NCBI GenBank assembly: GCA_905331475.1
Contig: CAJNYU010004017.1
Coordinates: 56,999 to 120,998, forward strand
Direction: 5' to 3'
Length of the DNA stretch: 64,000 nucleotides
DNA from: Rotaria socialis
Lineage: Eukaryota; Rotifera; Eurotatoria; Philodinida; Philodinidae
Part shown: piece by piece, positions 1 through 10,928 of the stretch
Layout: each line of letters opens with the position of its first letter
Numbering within the stretch: the first letter of the stretch is position 1
Notes under the pieces: generated by a model
The model's input: the letters and a program-made list of their open reading frames with translations, nothing else
Databases searched by the model: none
What the model was told of the DNA's origin: nothing
Program-made: the position numbers and the translations under genes

Positions 1-136
1 GGATGGTGATACTTTTATTCCCCATCAATACTTTGAGAAAATTCTATCCGGTTTTTCTTGTCCTATTTAGAAGAAAACAAAGGTGTAGGTAAAATTTCTT
101 GCTAAGTATTGCTGGGGAATAAAAGTATCACCATCC
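1..136. mobile_element. MITE-like element with 33-bp terminal inverted repeats
   Basis: Bases 1-33 and 104-136 are reverse complements with one mismatch; the outer end reads GGATGGTGATACTTTTATTC. The 70-bp core has no coding potential. Such a short element with long near-perfect inverted ends is typical of a non-autonomous DNA transposon. The left end coincides with the window edge, so the target-site duplication cannot be tested and the element could extend further left. Confidence 0.7.
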
Positions 137-2495
137 GATCCAGAATTAAATTCTGCATCGAATGGTCTGGTTTTTATGGACCGGCAATACTTCTGAGAAG
201 ACTTATAGTTGAATCTCTGTTTCATCGTGCTAGCTCCGTCGTGCTAGCTTCACACTGATCTTGGAAATATAGTTCATTTCGGATTGGTTCACCTTCACCA
301 TAAGAAAACAAATTCTGTATCGAACGGCATTAACTGATTGTAACGATAAATAAGACTCTGTTGGGGGCTATATCGTAATGACAAACTGGATCGAGGTGGA
401 GTAGCTTACCGCCACTCATGGCAAGGATGTTTATTCGCTTCTTCACATATCCAGAGTGTAACAACTTCATACATAGCACACGTATATCTAGGATGCCTTT
501 ATTGTGCTTTTTTCACATGCAATATGTGTTATTCAAGAGGTTCTTGTATAGAATTGCAAAAAAATTTATGCGCTATCATAATACGTAGGAATATTTGAAT
601 TTATAAAAATAATATATAAAAAATAATGAACACAACATTCGATGCAATTTGGTGTTCTCTTTCATACGAGATTATATTTACATTAACTCACCTCCCTGAT
701 ATGACCAATTCGTCCCATAGGCTGGGGTCCTGCTTTCTGAGTCAGATTAATCGTATGGAGAAATGTTTTTTATCGATATTGGAGACTTACTTTCAATACT
801 ATCAAACCGTAGCCCATTGACTACACTATTAATGCTAAAAGAAGATTTGTTACAGTTCGTATCGTTCTTGAGAAAATGAAAATTTATTGAAAATTATCAG
901 TAGACAAAAAAACCCGACCCGTCTTAACTTACTTTGAGTGCATATATCTTCTGAATGAAGCATCCATTCGAGCTGCAATTTTCAGTTTCTTCCTTATTTT
1001 GTTGGGTCTACCTACTATAAAAATATAAACCAAATCGGTGAGATCGATTGAGCAACGTTTTGCTGTAATTGGTCGTGAGTTACGTGTAATGACTGCTAGG
1101 GTGTGCAGTGTTAGCGTAGGACAATGAGATGCGAAGGGGGGTAGAGTGTGGAGTAGACTGGAGCGGGATGAATTTATCGTTGGTGAACATCCATCTTCCA
1201 CCTAGGATCAACATTGGCATGCCAATACAGACCCGCATATGTATCTTGGCAACTAATGGGACTTTTCGAAATTCTCGAGTTCAATCTTGTTTGAATGGAA
1301 GAATCTATACCCTGGAATTTATTCATGGTTCATAAAATTCAATTTTATATGACTGCTCATCGACAAGAATCGAACTCCAGAATATCAGAAAATCAATTAG
1401 AGCTTCAGATATTTCGCCTCCAAAAATCTGTAGTCAAGCTTTGTATAAAGTGGCTATTTTCATAAAGTAGCCTTTTTTGATTGCATATAAACCATTTGAA
1501 ATTATGCCTCTTACTCTTAGTTATGATCTTACTTTTCAATCTAATGTCAAGATGGTGAAGGTACCAAAGTTTCTTGTAGATGATGAGGCGCTCAGGATTC
1601 TAAACCTACATTCCTCCCTTAGTAAAACCTGTTACATTCTATAAATGATTACAAAATGTTACAAACATTACCGTTGTAGTATGTTTTTCTTATACTATAT
1701 GTGATACCATGGCTTCGTTGTGTTAGGTCGACTATTTTTCTAATCGGACATCTTCATCAACAACATACCATTGTTAACCCCTATGTCCTTGCCTTAATCT
1801 CAAAATATTGTGATGCCATATCTTCATATACGTATAGAGCCCCCAGTAGATCGTTAGACAAAAAGAATTTGAACATCTCTATTATTCTCCAATCGCATGG
1901 CCTATATTTTTTCTGAGAGTAGAGGACAAGCTGAACTTTTTATTCATGAAGTAACAGTTCACTCACTATACCACGGGTCAGTTTTGATGAGACTTCACTA
2001 GTCATCCACATATAGCTCTTCAATAGTACCATTTTGTTAAAAATCAAGTGAATTGATAACTTCACCTTTTTTCCCCCTTCTTGTTTTCCTGGACAATGAA
2101 GAAACCTTTCGATTATATCTTATATGAACGTAAAAAAAAGTCGTTAGACAATGAACAGCTGTTTCGAAATTTGTTTTCGGAAATTTTGGTTTTAAAATAT
2201 TGACATCACTTTTTTAAAAGTACATTTTTGAGTATCACTGCTCTTTTTATTCTTTGGTCGCACGACTGCAGTACATCAATGGATTAGTTAAAAGTATTCT
2301 TTTTGGACATTGAAGATCCTTATGATTGTTATCCTGACATGTAGCAGCCTGCATTGTAAGATGTTGTTTGTGCCATGAACTTCATCATTCGAAAATAATT
2401 GTTATTAGATTCAAACAACGATTTGACATGCTTTTGTTTCTTTTTCATGATCCCTTCGATGGCTGACGTTCCCACTAATCCAAATGGCATATCAT
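137..2495. other. Gene-free, repeat-derived stretch
   Basis: Apart from the LTR-like arm at 338-488 I see no gene. The longest open frames are about 60-90 codons, lack recognisable domains and are not joined by convincing splice sites. It is probably decayed transposon sequence. Confidence 0.5.
338..488 (-). repeat. LTR-like dispersed repeat, left arm of inverted pair
   Basis: The reverse complement of this segment matches 7714-7863 over about 150 bp with roughly 85-90 % identity by eye. Both copies share a TACGTGTG start region, GAATAAACAT and an end at CGTTACAA. AATAAA close to a ...TTACA end suggests the 3' part of an LTR, but no primer-binding site or TG start is identified. The two arms face each other across 7.2 kb. 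Confidence 0.6.
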
Positions 2496-2519
2496 CAAGG
2501 GGGAAACAGCGGATTTAAA

Positions 2520-2635
2520 TCAGCTAAAAGTCAAAATGAAATCAGATAAATCAGTCTAACTCATTTTAAATCAGATAAATCAGTTTAACTCAATTTAAAT
2601 CAGATAAATCACTCTAAGTCATCTTAAATCAGTAG
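2520..2635. repeat. Subterminal tandem repeat, left end of hAT-like element
   Basis: About four degenerate copies of a roughly 30-bp unit containing TTTAACTCATTTTAAATCAG and GATAAATCAG sit just inside the left inverted end. The same motif, in the same orientation, recurs inside the right end at 5450-5570. Confidence 0.65.
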
Positions 2636-3723
2636 TTTTAATCGAAAAAAATTCGTTTAAGGCCTCAAACTATAATGAAACTTGATATTGGTACTAAAGT
2701 TAAAGTCATTGCATATCATATTATTTTAGCGTCTTACAAAGTGTAACGTCTAGTTTGACGAGCACATCAGCTATAGAATAAAAACCTAACCTGGTTTTAT
2801 TCCCTCTTCATATTTTTCTCTCTCACCTATTTTATACCTATCTGATCAGTTCTTATTGATGCGCCTTATTTTTCTCTTTCACCTTTTTTCTATACCTTCT
2901 CTCTAATGACTAGAGTGATTAGGCTTCTTTCTCGTAGACCTGTGGGTTTTAAACCATAAAATAGGTAGACAAAGCACAGGCGTGACTAACTCGTTCTCTT
3001 TCGTGGTGAAGGTATAAAAGCTTTAATAAAACACAGGAAAAATATCCTGGCGTGGTCTCTTCTGAATAAACATTCTCCTTGATCAATCTCAGTGTTCTAA
3101 TCAGTAACACACAACTCGTTACACAACGTAGAATATATTTCTTCTTTCTCGATTACGGTGGAGGACATCTGATTCGATTAAAATATAATTCTGCTCTTGT
3201 CATGCGTCTAACTGAAAACAAATGGTCGAGAATGTTTTCATCATCTTTCTCTTCTATCGCTCTTTAGATTAATTATTTTCACGTAGCCGTGGTTTGGCTA
3301 TAGGATATCGTTTATTTGCTTATTGGAGAAGATTTCTATAATAAGTTGCCCACTGTGGTTGAATCCACGAACGTTAATACTAGTACACTTTCAGTGAATA
3401 TTCTCGATTTACGACACAATCAGTTTTATAACTTTATTGCACTTCATTATGAGCTTAATCCAAGCAAAAATTCTTAAGCTACAACTTATATGCGACGTCA
3501 GTATTTTTGTGAATTGTAATGATCCAACTGAATTTTACAGTATAGTGGCGAAAATTTGAATGAATTGGAGAATAAAGCTTCTTTGCTAATAAAGGATGGA
3601 AATTGTATCGTTTTAGCTGGCATTACAGCCGCATTCAAAACGTTGAAGAAGCTAGAAGAAGATGTGGAAAAGGTCAAGAATAATAATTTTAGTTCGTTTA
3701 CACAATCAAATATACCTACACTC

Positions 3724-3935
3724 TGAAAAAAGGTTCTTTCCGTGTCCCCGAAAGAAGAACCTTTTGAGGTGCTATGGAAAGCCTCAAAAGACTTTTTACC
3801 AAACCTCAAGGGTTTGCAGTTTCTTGCAAAGCCTTTTTAAGTTCTGATGATTGGTGGGAAACGTTTTTCGACTTTTTGTAAAACCTTCAAAAAGGTTCTG
3901 CCCGTGTGTCCTGGCAAAGAACCTTTTTAGGTTTC
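3724..3935. repeat. Paired palindromic repeats nested in the hAT-like element
   Basis: Two units, about 3724-3771 and 3888-3935, each carry AAAAAGGTTCT, then a CCGTGT core, then AAGAACCTTTT, so each can fold on itself. About 115 bp separates them. They interrupt sequence that reads as decayed coding DNA on either side, which suggests a small foldback element inserted into the larger element. Confidence 0.5.
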
Positions 3936-5449
3936 CTACTCTTTGCTGAACTGATTTTTTTAGAATGTATTGTTAATCAAGCAAAATCTACAGAGCAACG
4001 TTGAACTCATTTAATTACAATCATTCGTCAATGGTACAGTAATGATCGAGCTGAATTTAATTTGAAGAGTGATAGTATATTGGAAGAAAGTGTTAACTAT
4101 CAGATTGAATTTAGAAATGAAAGGAATGACCACCAGTCAGCATTTATTATGCATCGATGTGAAAGTCTGTGGGGTATTCTATTTCAAACTGAATGGAAAA
4201 TAGAAAAAGACACCTTGACTTTTCAGAACCACGAGGGTTTAGGGGGTCCAAATAAAGCACAACACTTCCGTCATCGAATAAACTGAAGGGACCTTCCTCC
4301 CATGATAAACTGCCTATATTCTTTACTCTTCCCAACAAGATGACTATAAACTAAGCAAAACACTATTTCAACCGAATTCAAGCTAATTTCCCCCTAGTCA
4401 CCCCATCCCAAAGAAAAAAAACATCCCTATTGGTGGATATACACATGTATGAATTCAGGTTTGAAGTGAATTATTCTAAAAATCCCCTAATTCCTCATTT
4501 GTTTTTGAAATTAAGTGCTGTTTTTTCTTTCAAATTCAGATTGAATCATATACCCCATTGCATGCTGTTTATTTCCCGTTGAGCTGAATAGTCGTATCAA
4601 ATATATGCAAAAACAGGCTCCAAACTGGTATTTTGTGAAACTCACATATATTTTGGAAGAAAATGGTGAATGCAAGTTTTACGGCGAAGTTTTTTCTGCT
4701 CCCTTCTCTCCCCATTACAGATCTTAGCAACGATGGGTACCATTACAGGCAGTACTCCATTATAGACAGCCCCCTATTATAGACACCTCCCCCTCCTCCG
4801 CATTACAGCCCGTAAGCAAATAGGAAATTTCTTAGTTGTAGATTTTACGAAAAATATATAAATTTTGATGAAAAAGTTCTCATTTAATCTATTTTCATTA
4901 GCTCAATAAGTTTAAGGGATATATGTGAGTTCCATACTTTAGCCCCAAAGAAACTGCATTAGTAAGCTTTTTCAAAAACGAGGCCCATATTGTCGTCTAA
5001 TCGATTGAAAAGGGTTCAACAAACTGCATGATCTTTTCTGTATGTTTTGTATAAATATTATATTACTATTACAAGAACAGAGAACAGTGTCTCGATTTAA
5101 GCAATTATTTTAGATAATGAACCAGCGTGTGTGCCATCTCGAATTAATAATAAATGCATTTGATCAAAACAAAATACTTCATGTGCGTAAAAGCCGATAT
5201 ATAACAATATATCTATATGGGTATATTGTAGTGCGAAAATACTTGCTACAAACAAAGCTACCATAAAATAATAAGTATCCTTATTCTTTTCTATTTTAAT
5301 TAACTATTTCATCAGAGAGTTTATCAAGGGTCCTTAATTCAATATATGAAACAATCTGAATAAAACAAATATAAATTCTTTAGATCTCAGCCATATATCG
5401 TATAAAAGCTGAAAACTGCAATAAATTGAAAATTCTCACTGAGAAAGAG

Positions 5450-5575
5450 AATGATTTAAATTACTTTAAACCATTTAAACTCATTTTAAATCAGCTTAAA
5501 TCACTTTAAATCAGTTTAACTCATTTTAAATCACCGAAATCAGGTAAACTCATTTTAAATCACAAAATCACAAAT
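5450..5575. repeat. Subterminal tandem repeat, right end of hAT-like element
   Basis: Repeated TCATTTTAAATCA and CTTTAAATCAG motifs adjoin the right inverted end. They match the left subterminal cluster in direct, not inverted, orientation. Confidence 0.65.
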
Positions 5576-5591
5576 CGCTGTTTCCCCCTTG

Positions 5592-7026
5592 GAGATAATG
5601 CAATAATATTGATAAGCAACTGATGATATTGAAAACGTTGTTTTCATTTTCAATTGTATTAAATATAAGATAAAGGTGTATGCTAACTATTGAACTCTTC
5701 TTTTACTCATGGTCTATTTTGAGCGACCGCGTCATGATTTTTTGCGTTGCTTCCATTATTATTTGTGCTTTCTCAGATGTGAAAATCAAAGCGAAGTTTT
5801 TTTGCTCTCTTTCTTTTTGAATATTGATCCTATTGTGCTACGCACACTAAAGTGAAAGCCAGCAAACTCCGATTACGCAACAGTTAAGATATTTAGCTAT
5901 AGTACATCTTACACATATGCGAAAAATAGTACAACTAGTGACATATATAGAACGCTGCTAATTTCTTTGTAAATCAATAATCCGATCCTTCCAAAGCTGC
6001 TCGAGTTAAGACTTTCACATTGGCATCAGTGTATTTAAAAATGTCTCAACGTGTTTCAACTTGCGATTACATAAGATTCTACTTGTTCTTAACCAGACAG
6101 CTTTCATAGAGGAGATCATTAAATAAACATCTATTACAAAGAATATTACTAGAATTTAATCGAAATCAGCTTATTCAAGCTTTTGGCCGATCACATTTGT
6201 CATCGTCAAGAATCAAAGTACAGAAGAAACATCAAAATATGTGCTTGTGTATGAAGTGCACAATTAGAGAAAAGGCACATTGACCGATAGATAATCCAAA
6301 TTGTTGTTATTTAGAACGACGAAATCAATAATCTTTCGTTTACATCTTGCTTTCGACTGAGAATCTGTGGAAAAAGAGGACCAATGCAAAAGAAAAGAGA
6401 AATAGCAAACGTACTCAGATTTCATTTTCTCTTTTGAAAAGCGCAAGAAATATTGGAAGCGAAGTAAAATTCATGACATTTTAAAATTCGATCCAGCTAT
6501 GATCATCGTTGAACAGTTAGCATGTGTTTTTATTTTATATTTAATACACTTGCAAATTAGAATAAAGTTTTCAATACTCAATCTTCCACATCATCAGGGT
6601 CTGTTCAGTATTATTGCATTATCTCGGAAGCTTTGCGAAGAAATGGATGTGCTATAGCTTAATTAAATTCTTGAAATCACTTTGAATTGTTTTCAAATTT
6701 ATCCGTGAGACAGTGGTTTGAATTTTAATAAGTTGGTCAGTTTTCATTTTAGTTTTTTCGTGAAAAATAGCTGGAGTGCGCGCAGAACGCTTTGAGTCCG
6801 TTACGAACGGTCGATTTCGGATTCAAAGTGTAGTTGAGCCTCTGTAGAAGTGTTCGTAGAGTCTCCACCAGTGATGAATCATCACTGCTGACCTAACTGG
6901 AGAATGTTGAAAGTGTGGCACTTTCAGTGCTAGAAAACTTTGACTAGTCGAACCGGCCGAAAAACAGAAGCCTAGAGAATTTGAAAAGTTTTTCGAAGAT
7001 ACATAAATTAATTACATATTCCCAGG
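5592..7026. other. Gene-free stretch
   Basis: AT-rich DNA with no open frame above about 60 codons and no recognised motif. I see nothing else to annotate. Confidence 0.5.
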
Positions 7027-7315
7027 ACGATGTTTCCGGCCTCCGGAAATGAGCAGATTTCATTGGAACTGGCCAGAAACATACTGGAAACGCACCGGAA
7101 CGTGCAGGAAAACACCGGATATCATCGGACCCTGGAAGCAGGGTTCCAGGACGGATTTTTCCGGTGATTTCCGATGATTTCCGGCGGGAACCAACAGGAA
7201 CTTAGCGGAATTTACAAGAAAAATCCGTAGATTTCCCGATCCGGAATACTGCTTCCGTGAAATCGCGGGAATGCGCGGGAACCAACCGTTTCCCGGGCCG
7301 GTTGCTTCGACCTGG
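7027..7315. repeat. GC-rich block of degenerate CCGGAA/TTCCGG motifs
   Basis: This 290-bp island stands out from its AT-rich surroundings. It is filled with variants of CCGGAA, GGAAC and TTCCGG on both strands, including TTTCCCGGGCCGG near its end. The open frame across it on the minus strand (7060-7395) follows from low stop density in GC-rich repeat sequence and shows no domain. The style resembles the CGTAAAC motif blocks at 62.3-63.8 kb. Confidence 0.55.
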
Positions 7316-7713
7316 GTTGTTTCAATATCGTACGAAGTAAAATTAGGAAACTTTCTGGTGTTGTTTTGTAATAAAGGCATCATTTTCTCACTCATCCTTT
7401 TACTATATCTGTTTTATTTTATTTAACAATTTTCAATCGAGTCATACACGTTCATAATGAAAATTTTAGAAATGACGATGTTACTTTATGTATTTTTAGT
7501 TTATAAAGATTGCAGGCTACAACTTCTTATATTTTGGAAAAAAAGTATAGCATAACTAACAGCAGACAAGAATTTGCTCACTCTCGAAATTAAAAAATAC
7601 GATTGTGCCGATATTGAAGGCACGCTTCGATGATTCTCCTTCCTCTTCCTTCTATTCTCTTTCCATTATTATAATATATCTCTCTCCTGTCTCTCTTCTA
7701 TCTCTCTCTCCTA

Positions 7714-7863
7714 TATATACGTGTGTTATGTATGAAGTCGTTACACTCTGGGTATGTGAATAAACGAATAAACATCATTGCCGTGAGTGGCTGTAAGCTA
7801 CTCCACCTCTATCCAGTTTGTCAATACGATATAAACTCAACAGAGTCTTATTAATCGTTACAA
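7714..7863 (+). repeat. LTR-like dispersed repeat, right arm of inverted pair
   Basis: Inverted partner of 338-488. It is preceded by a 70-bp pyrimidine-rich CTCTCT tract at 7671-7712 that the left copy lacks, so the shared unit ends near TATACGTGTG. Confidence 0.6.
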
Positions 7864-8919
7864 CGATCACAAATAAGCGCATATTAAAGATCACTAGGAA
7901 AACAAACGCTTTTTTACTTATAACTAGACTTATTCAATAATATGCAGAAAAATAAATTTAATGTCTTCACTAACACACATATGCCTTCATAATGGTGAAA
8001 TTTCATTGATTTATATCGAAATGAATCTTTTATCGTTTGTTTGATAAATTTTCTGCGTCAATAAGAAACTTTATTTACTAATCTGAAACGACATTTCATC
8101 TAATATTTAGAAATTCAAATTGAACGTATAATTATTTGTATATCTATAGATCCATATTTAATCTCATTCGAAAAATGAAGGATACAATGGATGAATCGTC
8201 CGAATAGTTATTTTCAAGTTTTGATTTTATTTCATAATTTTTCTTTCGTATACAACTGTATTTTATTTTGTAAACGATAGTACATTATAATGATTTATTG
8301 CATAGTAAATGAAGGTGAGTACTCCACTGAGAAAGCTGAGTACTTCCGCTAGTAAATCGTACTCGTTTATCGAATATTTCCACTAGGGTACATGTTGCCA
8401 TTTGAAACACCCACACTATTCCAGACAAAAGAGTTTTCCGGTCCCTTTTCACCTACTTCTCAGTCTCAATATTTAACAACTTCTATGGCTGCACAAAGTA
8501 AAAATGGCGGATCTCCTCAGCGACAAGCCATAAGCAGGAAGTTGTTCTGCCGTAGAGTCAGCTCCCTGACGTATACAGTATGGTTAAGTCTAGAAAGGAG
8601 AGCATTCAAAAGCTGTAAATGTTCTCTGATAAATCTACATTTTCTTATCGTTGTTTTTTTTTCATATGGAAAAATTCAGAGAAATAAATCAGCTTTATTT
8701 TGTAAGTAAACAGAAGTTTTACAATCACAATAGCGAACTAAATTTTTAATACGACAACGAATAATACTAACTAAGATGTTATTTAGCATTCGATTGTTAT
8801 AGAAGAATGTAGAATGAATAATTCATTTAATATTTGACGATATTGTTTGTTGTCATGCGCAGTTGTTTTGTAACGTTCATTGTGATAAACTCATTATTTC
8901 TTGGTGTTATTTCACTTTT
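7864..8919. other. Gene-free stretch
   Basis: No recognisable gene. A 105-codon open frame at 8392-8709 has no domain, signal sequence or splice context and is probably chance. Confidence 0.45.
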
Positions 8920-9975
8920 TCAACCCACTTGATTTGGTAATTTGCCAAGATATTTTAAAACAAACTCACGTATTATTTGTCGAAATCCATAGACAGATAT
9001 GTACAAAAACAAATCGATCGGTAGTAGCATTTCTTGTATACATGAGAGTGCTTGAGGCAAGGCAAACTGTATCCGTATAGTTATGCCCAATAGTCGGATC
9101 CCTGAAGACGGAAAATCACAAACGGGTAAGTAGAGTACAAATAAGATATGCCAAACAAATTAGTAACAGCACCACTGAAATTCGAAGCTTCAGCTCAGCA
9201 CTTCTTATCATTTGATGATTTTTTTATGTTAGTCTAACAAATAGCTTTTTAACTGTAAGAAGTGTACAAATAATGATAACTCCAAATGGTAGAAAATACA
9301 TGATGACCAGGTGAATCTTTATAAGAAAAAAACATCGATTGTAATTATATTTCTAGTTGAATCCTTACCGATGAGTATGCAATCGCGTAGAAATTATCGA
9401 GGCCAACATTCAGAGAACAAGACCATGCTATAAACTGTTTTACTTCTCCTGTACTATTATGGTACGTCGAATATTCAAAGTCTAATCCGAATAAGAAGCC
9501 ATTTAATGCCAATACAGCTACCAGAATAATAATGCAAAAGATCAATACGATAACATGGCCGGGCTATTTCGTTCTTATACCACCTACTTCTCAATAAGCA
9601 AGTTCGATCAAACTCAACAAAAGTAAGAAACATAGCCGATGTATATAAACTATAAAAGGCAAAAAATTGACTCAATTTGCACATCTCCGATGATGCACCT
9701 CATATTGTTTGACGAGCGTACGTTAATGTATCTACTGTGCGACTTAAATTCCATTGGTAAAGTGAAATAGTATCCACCAGACACAAAAACATTAAATAGA
9801 TATTGGTCGATGTTTTGCGATTTTCTTTCTTGAGTAAAACAATAATGCTGGCAAGATTACCCACAGTACCAACCACAATCAGAAAAATGGGAATAATACC
9901 ACCTATGATATATTCTGCTGTTTCATAAGGGGCGGGATCTTTCTTACGAGTCCATGTAGACATTTTGATGTTCAC
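8920..9975 (-). pseudogene. Rhodopsin-like (class A) GPCR pseudogene
   Basis: The minus strand encodes all the landmarks of a seven-transmembrane peptide-type receptor, but not in one frame. TM1 with VGTVGNLASIIVLL and TM2 with FLCLVDTISL are followed by an in-frame TGA at 9700-9702 just before TM3 (CKLSQFFAFYSLY...FVEFDR, a DRY-like D-R). The frame shifts between 9600 and 9546 before TM4 (VIVLIFCIIILVAVLALNG). A 53-bp intron (9368-9316) with GTAAGG and AAG borders leads to TM5. In-frame stops then lie at 9224-9226 and 9116-9118 around TM6 (LRISVVLLLICLAYLICTLL), and TM7 (LLPIDLFLYISVYGFRQIIR) is in another frame. At least five disabling changes make it a dead gene. Ligand unknown; FMRFamide-receptor-like by general appearance. 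Confidence 0.85.
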
Positions 9976-10928
9976 TCACGTGTACTTTGCTTATAATGGG
10001 CTACAAGTAATTCTTGGAAGCGGTAATATTTTTCATATAATACTCGTTTTTTTCTTCAGTTTTCTTTTTGTCAAAGAGATGACAGAAAAATAGTATATTG
10101 TGTTTTTATGGCAATTTATACTTCAAACTATAATCTCATTCGTTATAAACAGCATTGTCCAGATTATTAGGGAAGAGTCGAAAGAAGAATGCTATCCGAT
10201 TAAAACTAATTAAACTATCCAAATCCAATATTCATGATTAAATTCATAGATCCGATTGTTCTTCAAGAACAGTACAGCTACAATGAAATTCTTTTCAAAA
10301 TTATAATTAGACAGAAGTTGAAAATAATCTCATTCAATATGAAGATTATTTTATGACATTTTCTATACAAATCACATGTCCAATCGTAGTCTTAACTATG
10401 TTTATTCATTAAGAAAACTAGAATGAATCTTCCCAAGTATGCAAAAGATGGGCTAAGCAACTACTCTTTTTTCAAATCATATCGACTCGTCCTGATGATA
10501 TTCTGATAGCTAACTACCCATGAAATATGATAATATTACTCCATGACTTTGTAAATCAAGAGAAAGATGCATTCTAAATATGAGAATCAGTCAGTACGGA
10601 TAGCAAGGTGCTCGTCTAAAAATGCTTCATCAATAAAAAGAAATATTTTTTACGTAATAGGAGATTATTTAAACCATATATTTTGATTATTATCAAATGG
10701 AAATCACTAGTTGCATTAAAAATGTTTTTATCTATCGAATGCATCCAGGAAAATAGACGACGTTGAATGAAACATAATTGTATAAACTAAAAGACAACTT
10801 CTTTTTTTCCTTGGTCATGTTATGTCTTAATTTGATAACTTTGCGGGAGGGTGAAAAACTCACAAATGATCCGAAAACAAGATACAATAAAGCATAAACG
10901 AATAAATGTATTTATTGGTGACGTAGGA
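9976..10928. other. Gene-free stretch
   Basis: AT-rich spacer between the GPCR pseudogene and the 3' end of the receptor-domain gene. No open frame of note. I find no exon coding transmembrane segments here that could extend the upstream minus-strand gene. Confidence 0.5.

Larger units (their letters stand above)
2496..5591. mobile_element. 3.1-kb hAT-like DNA element, probably non-autonomous
   Basis: The ends CAAGGGGGAAACAGCG (2496-2511) and its exact reverse complement (5576-5591) form a 16-bp terminal inverted repeat. Flanking octamers CATATCAT and GAGATAAT agree at 5 of 8 positions, compatible with an aged 8-bp hAT duplication. Inside each end lie clusters of AAATCAG/TTTAACTCA motifs in the same direct orientation. 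Between them are fragments that look like former coding sequence, for example an open frame near 3537-3725 and another at 4062-4286, interrupted by stops and by a nested palindromic repeat. No transposase is recognisable. Class assignment rests on the TIR shape only. Confidence 0.65.

Noticed and set aside
1340-1440. tRNA-like GAGTTCGATTC on the minus strand
   Set aside because: Only a T-loop-like string is present; no acceptor stem, D-arm or anticodon arm pairs. At most an old tRNA-derived SINE.
7060-7395. 111-codon minus-strand frame
   Set aside because: Lies in the CCGGAA repeat block; openness is explained by GC-rich composition, and no domain is seen.
8392-8709. 105-codon plus-strand frame
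   Set aside because: No domain, no splice context, ordinary intergenic composition.
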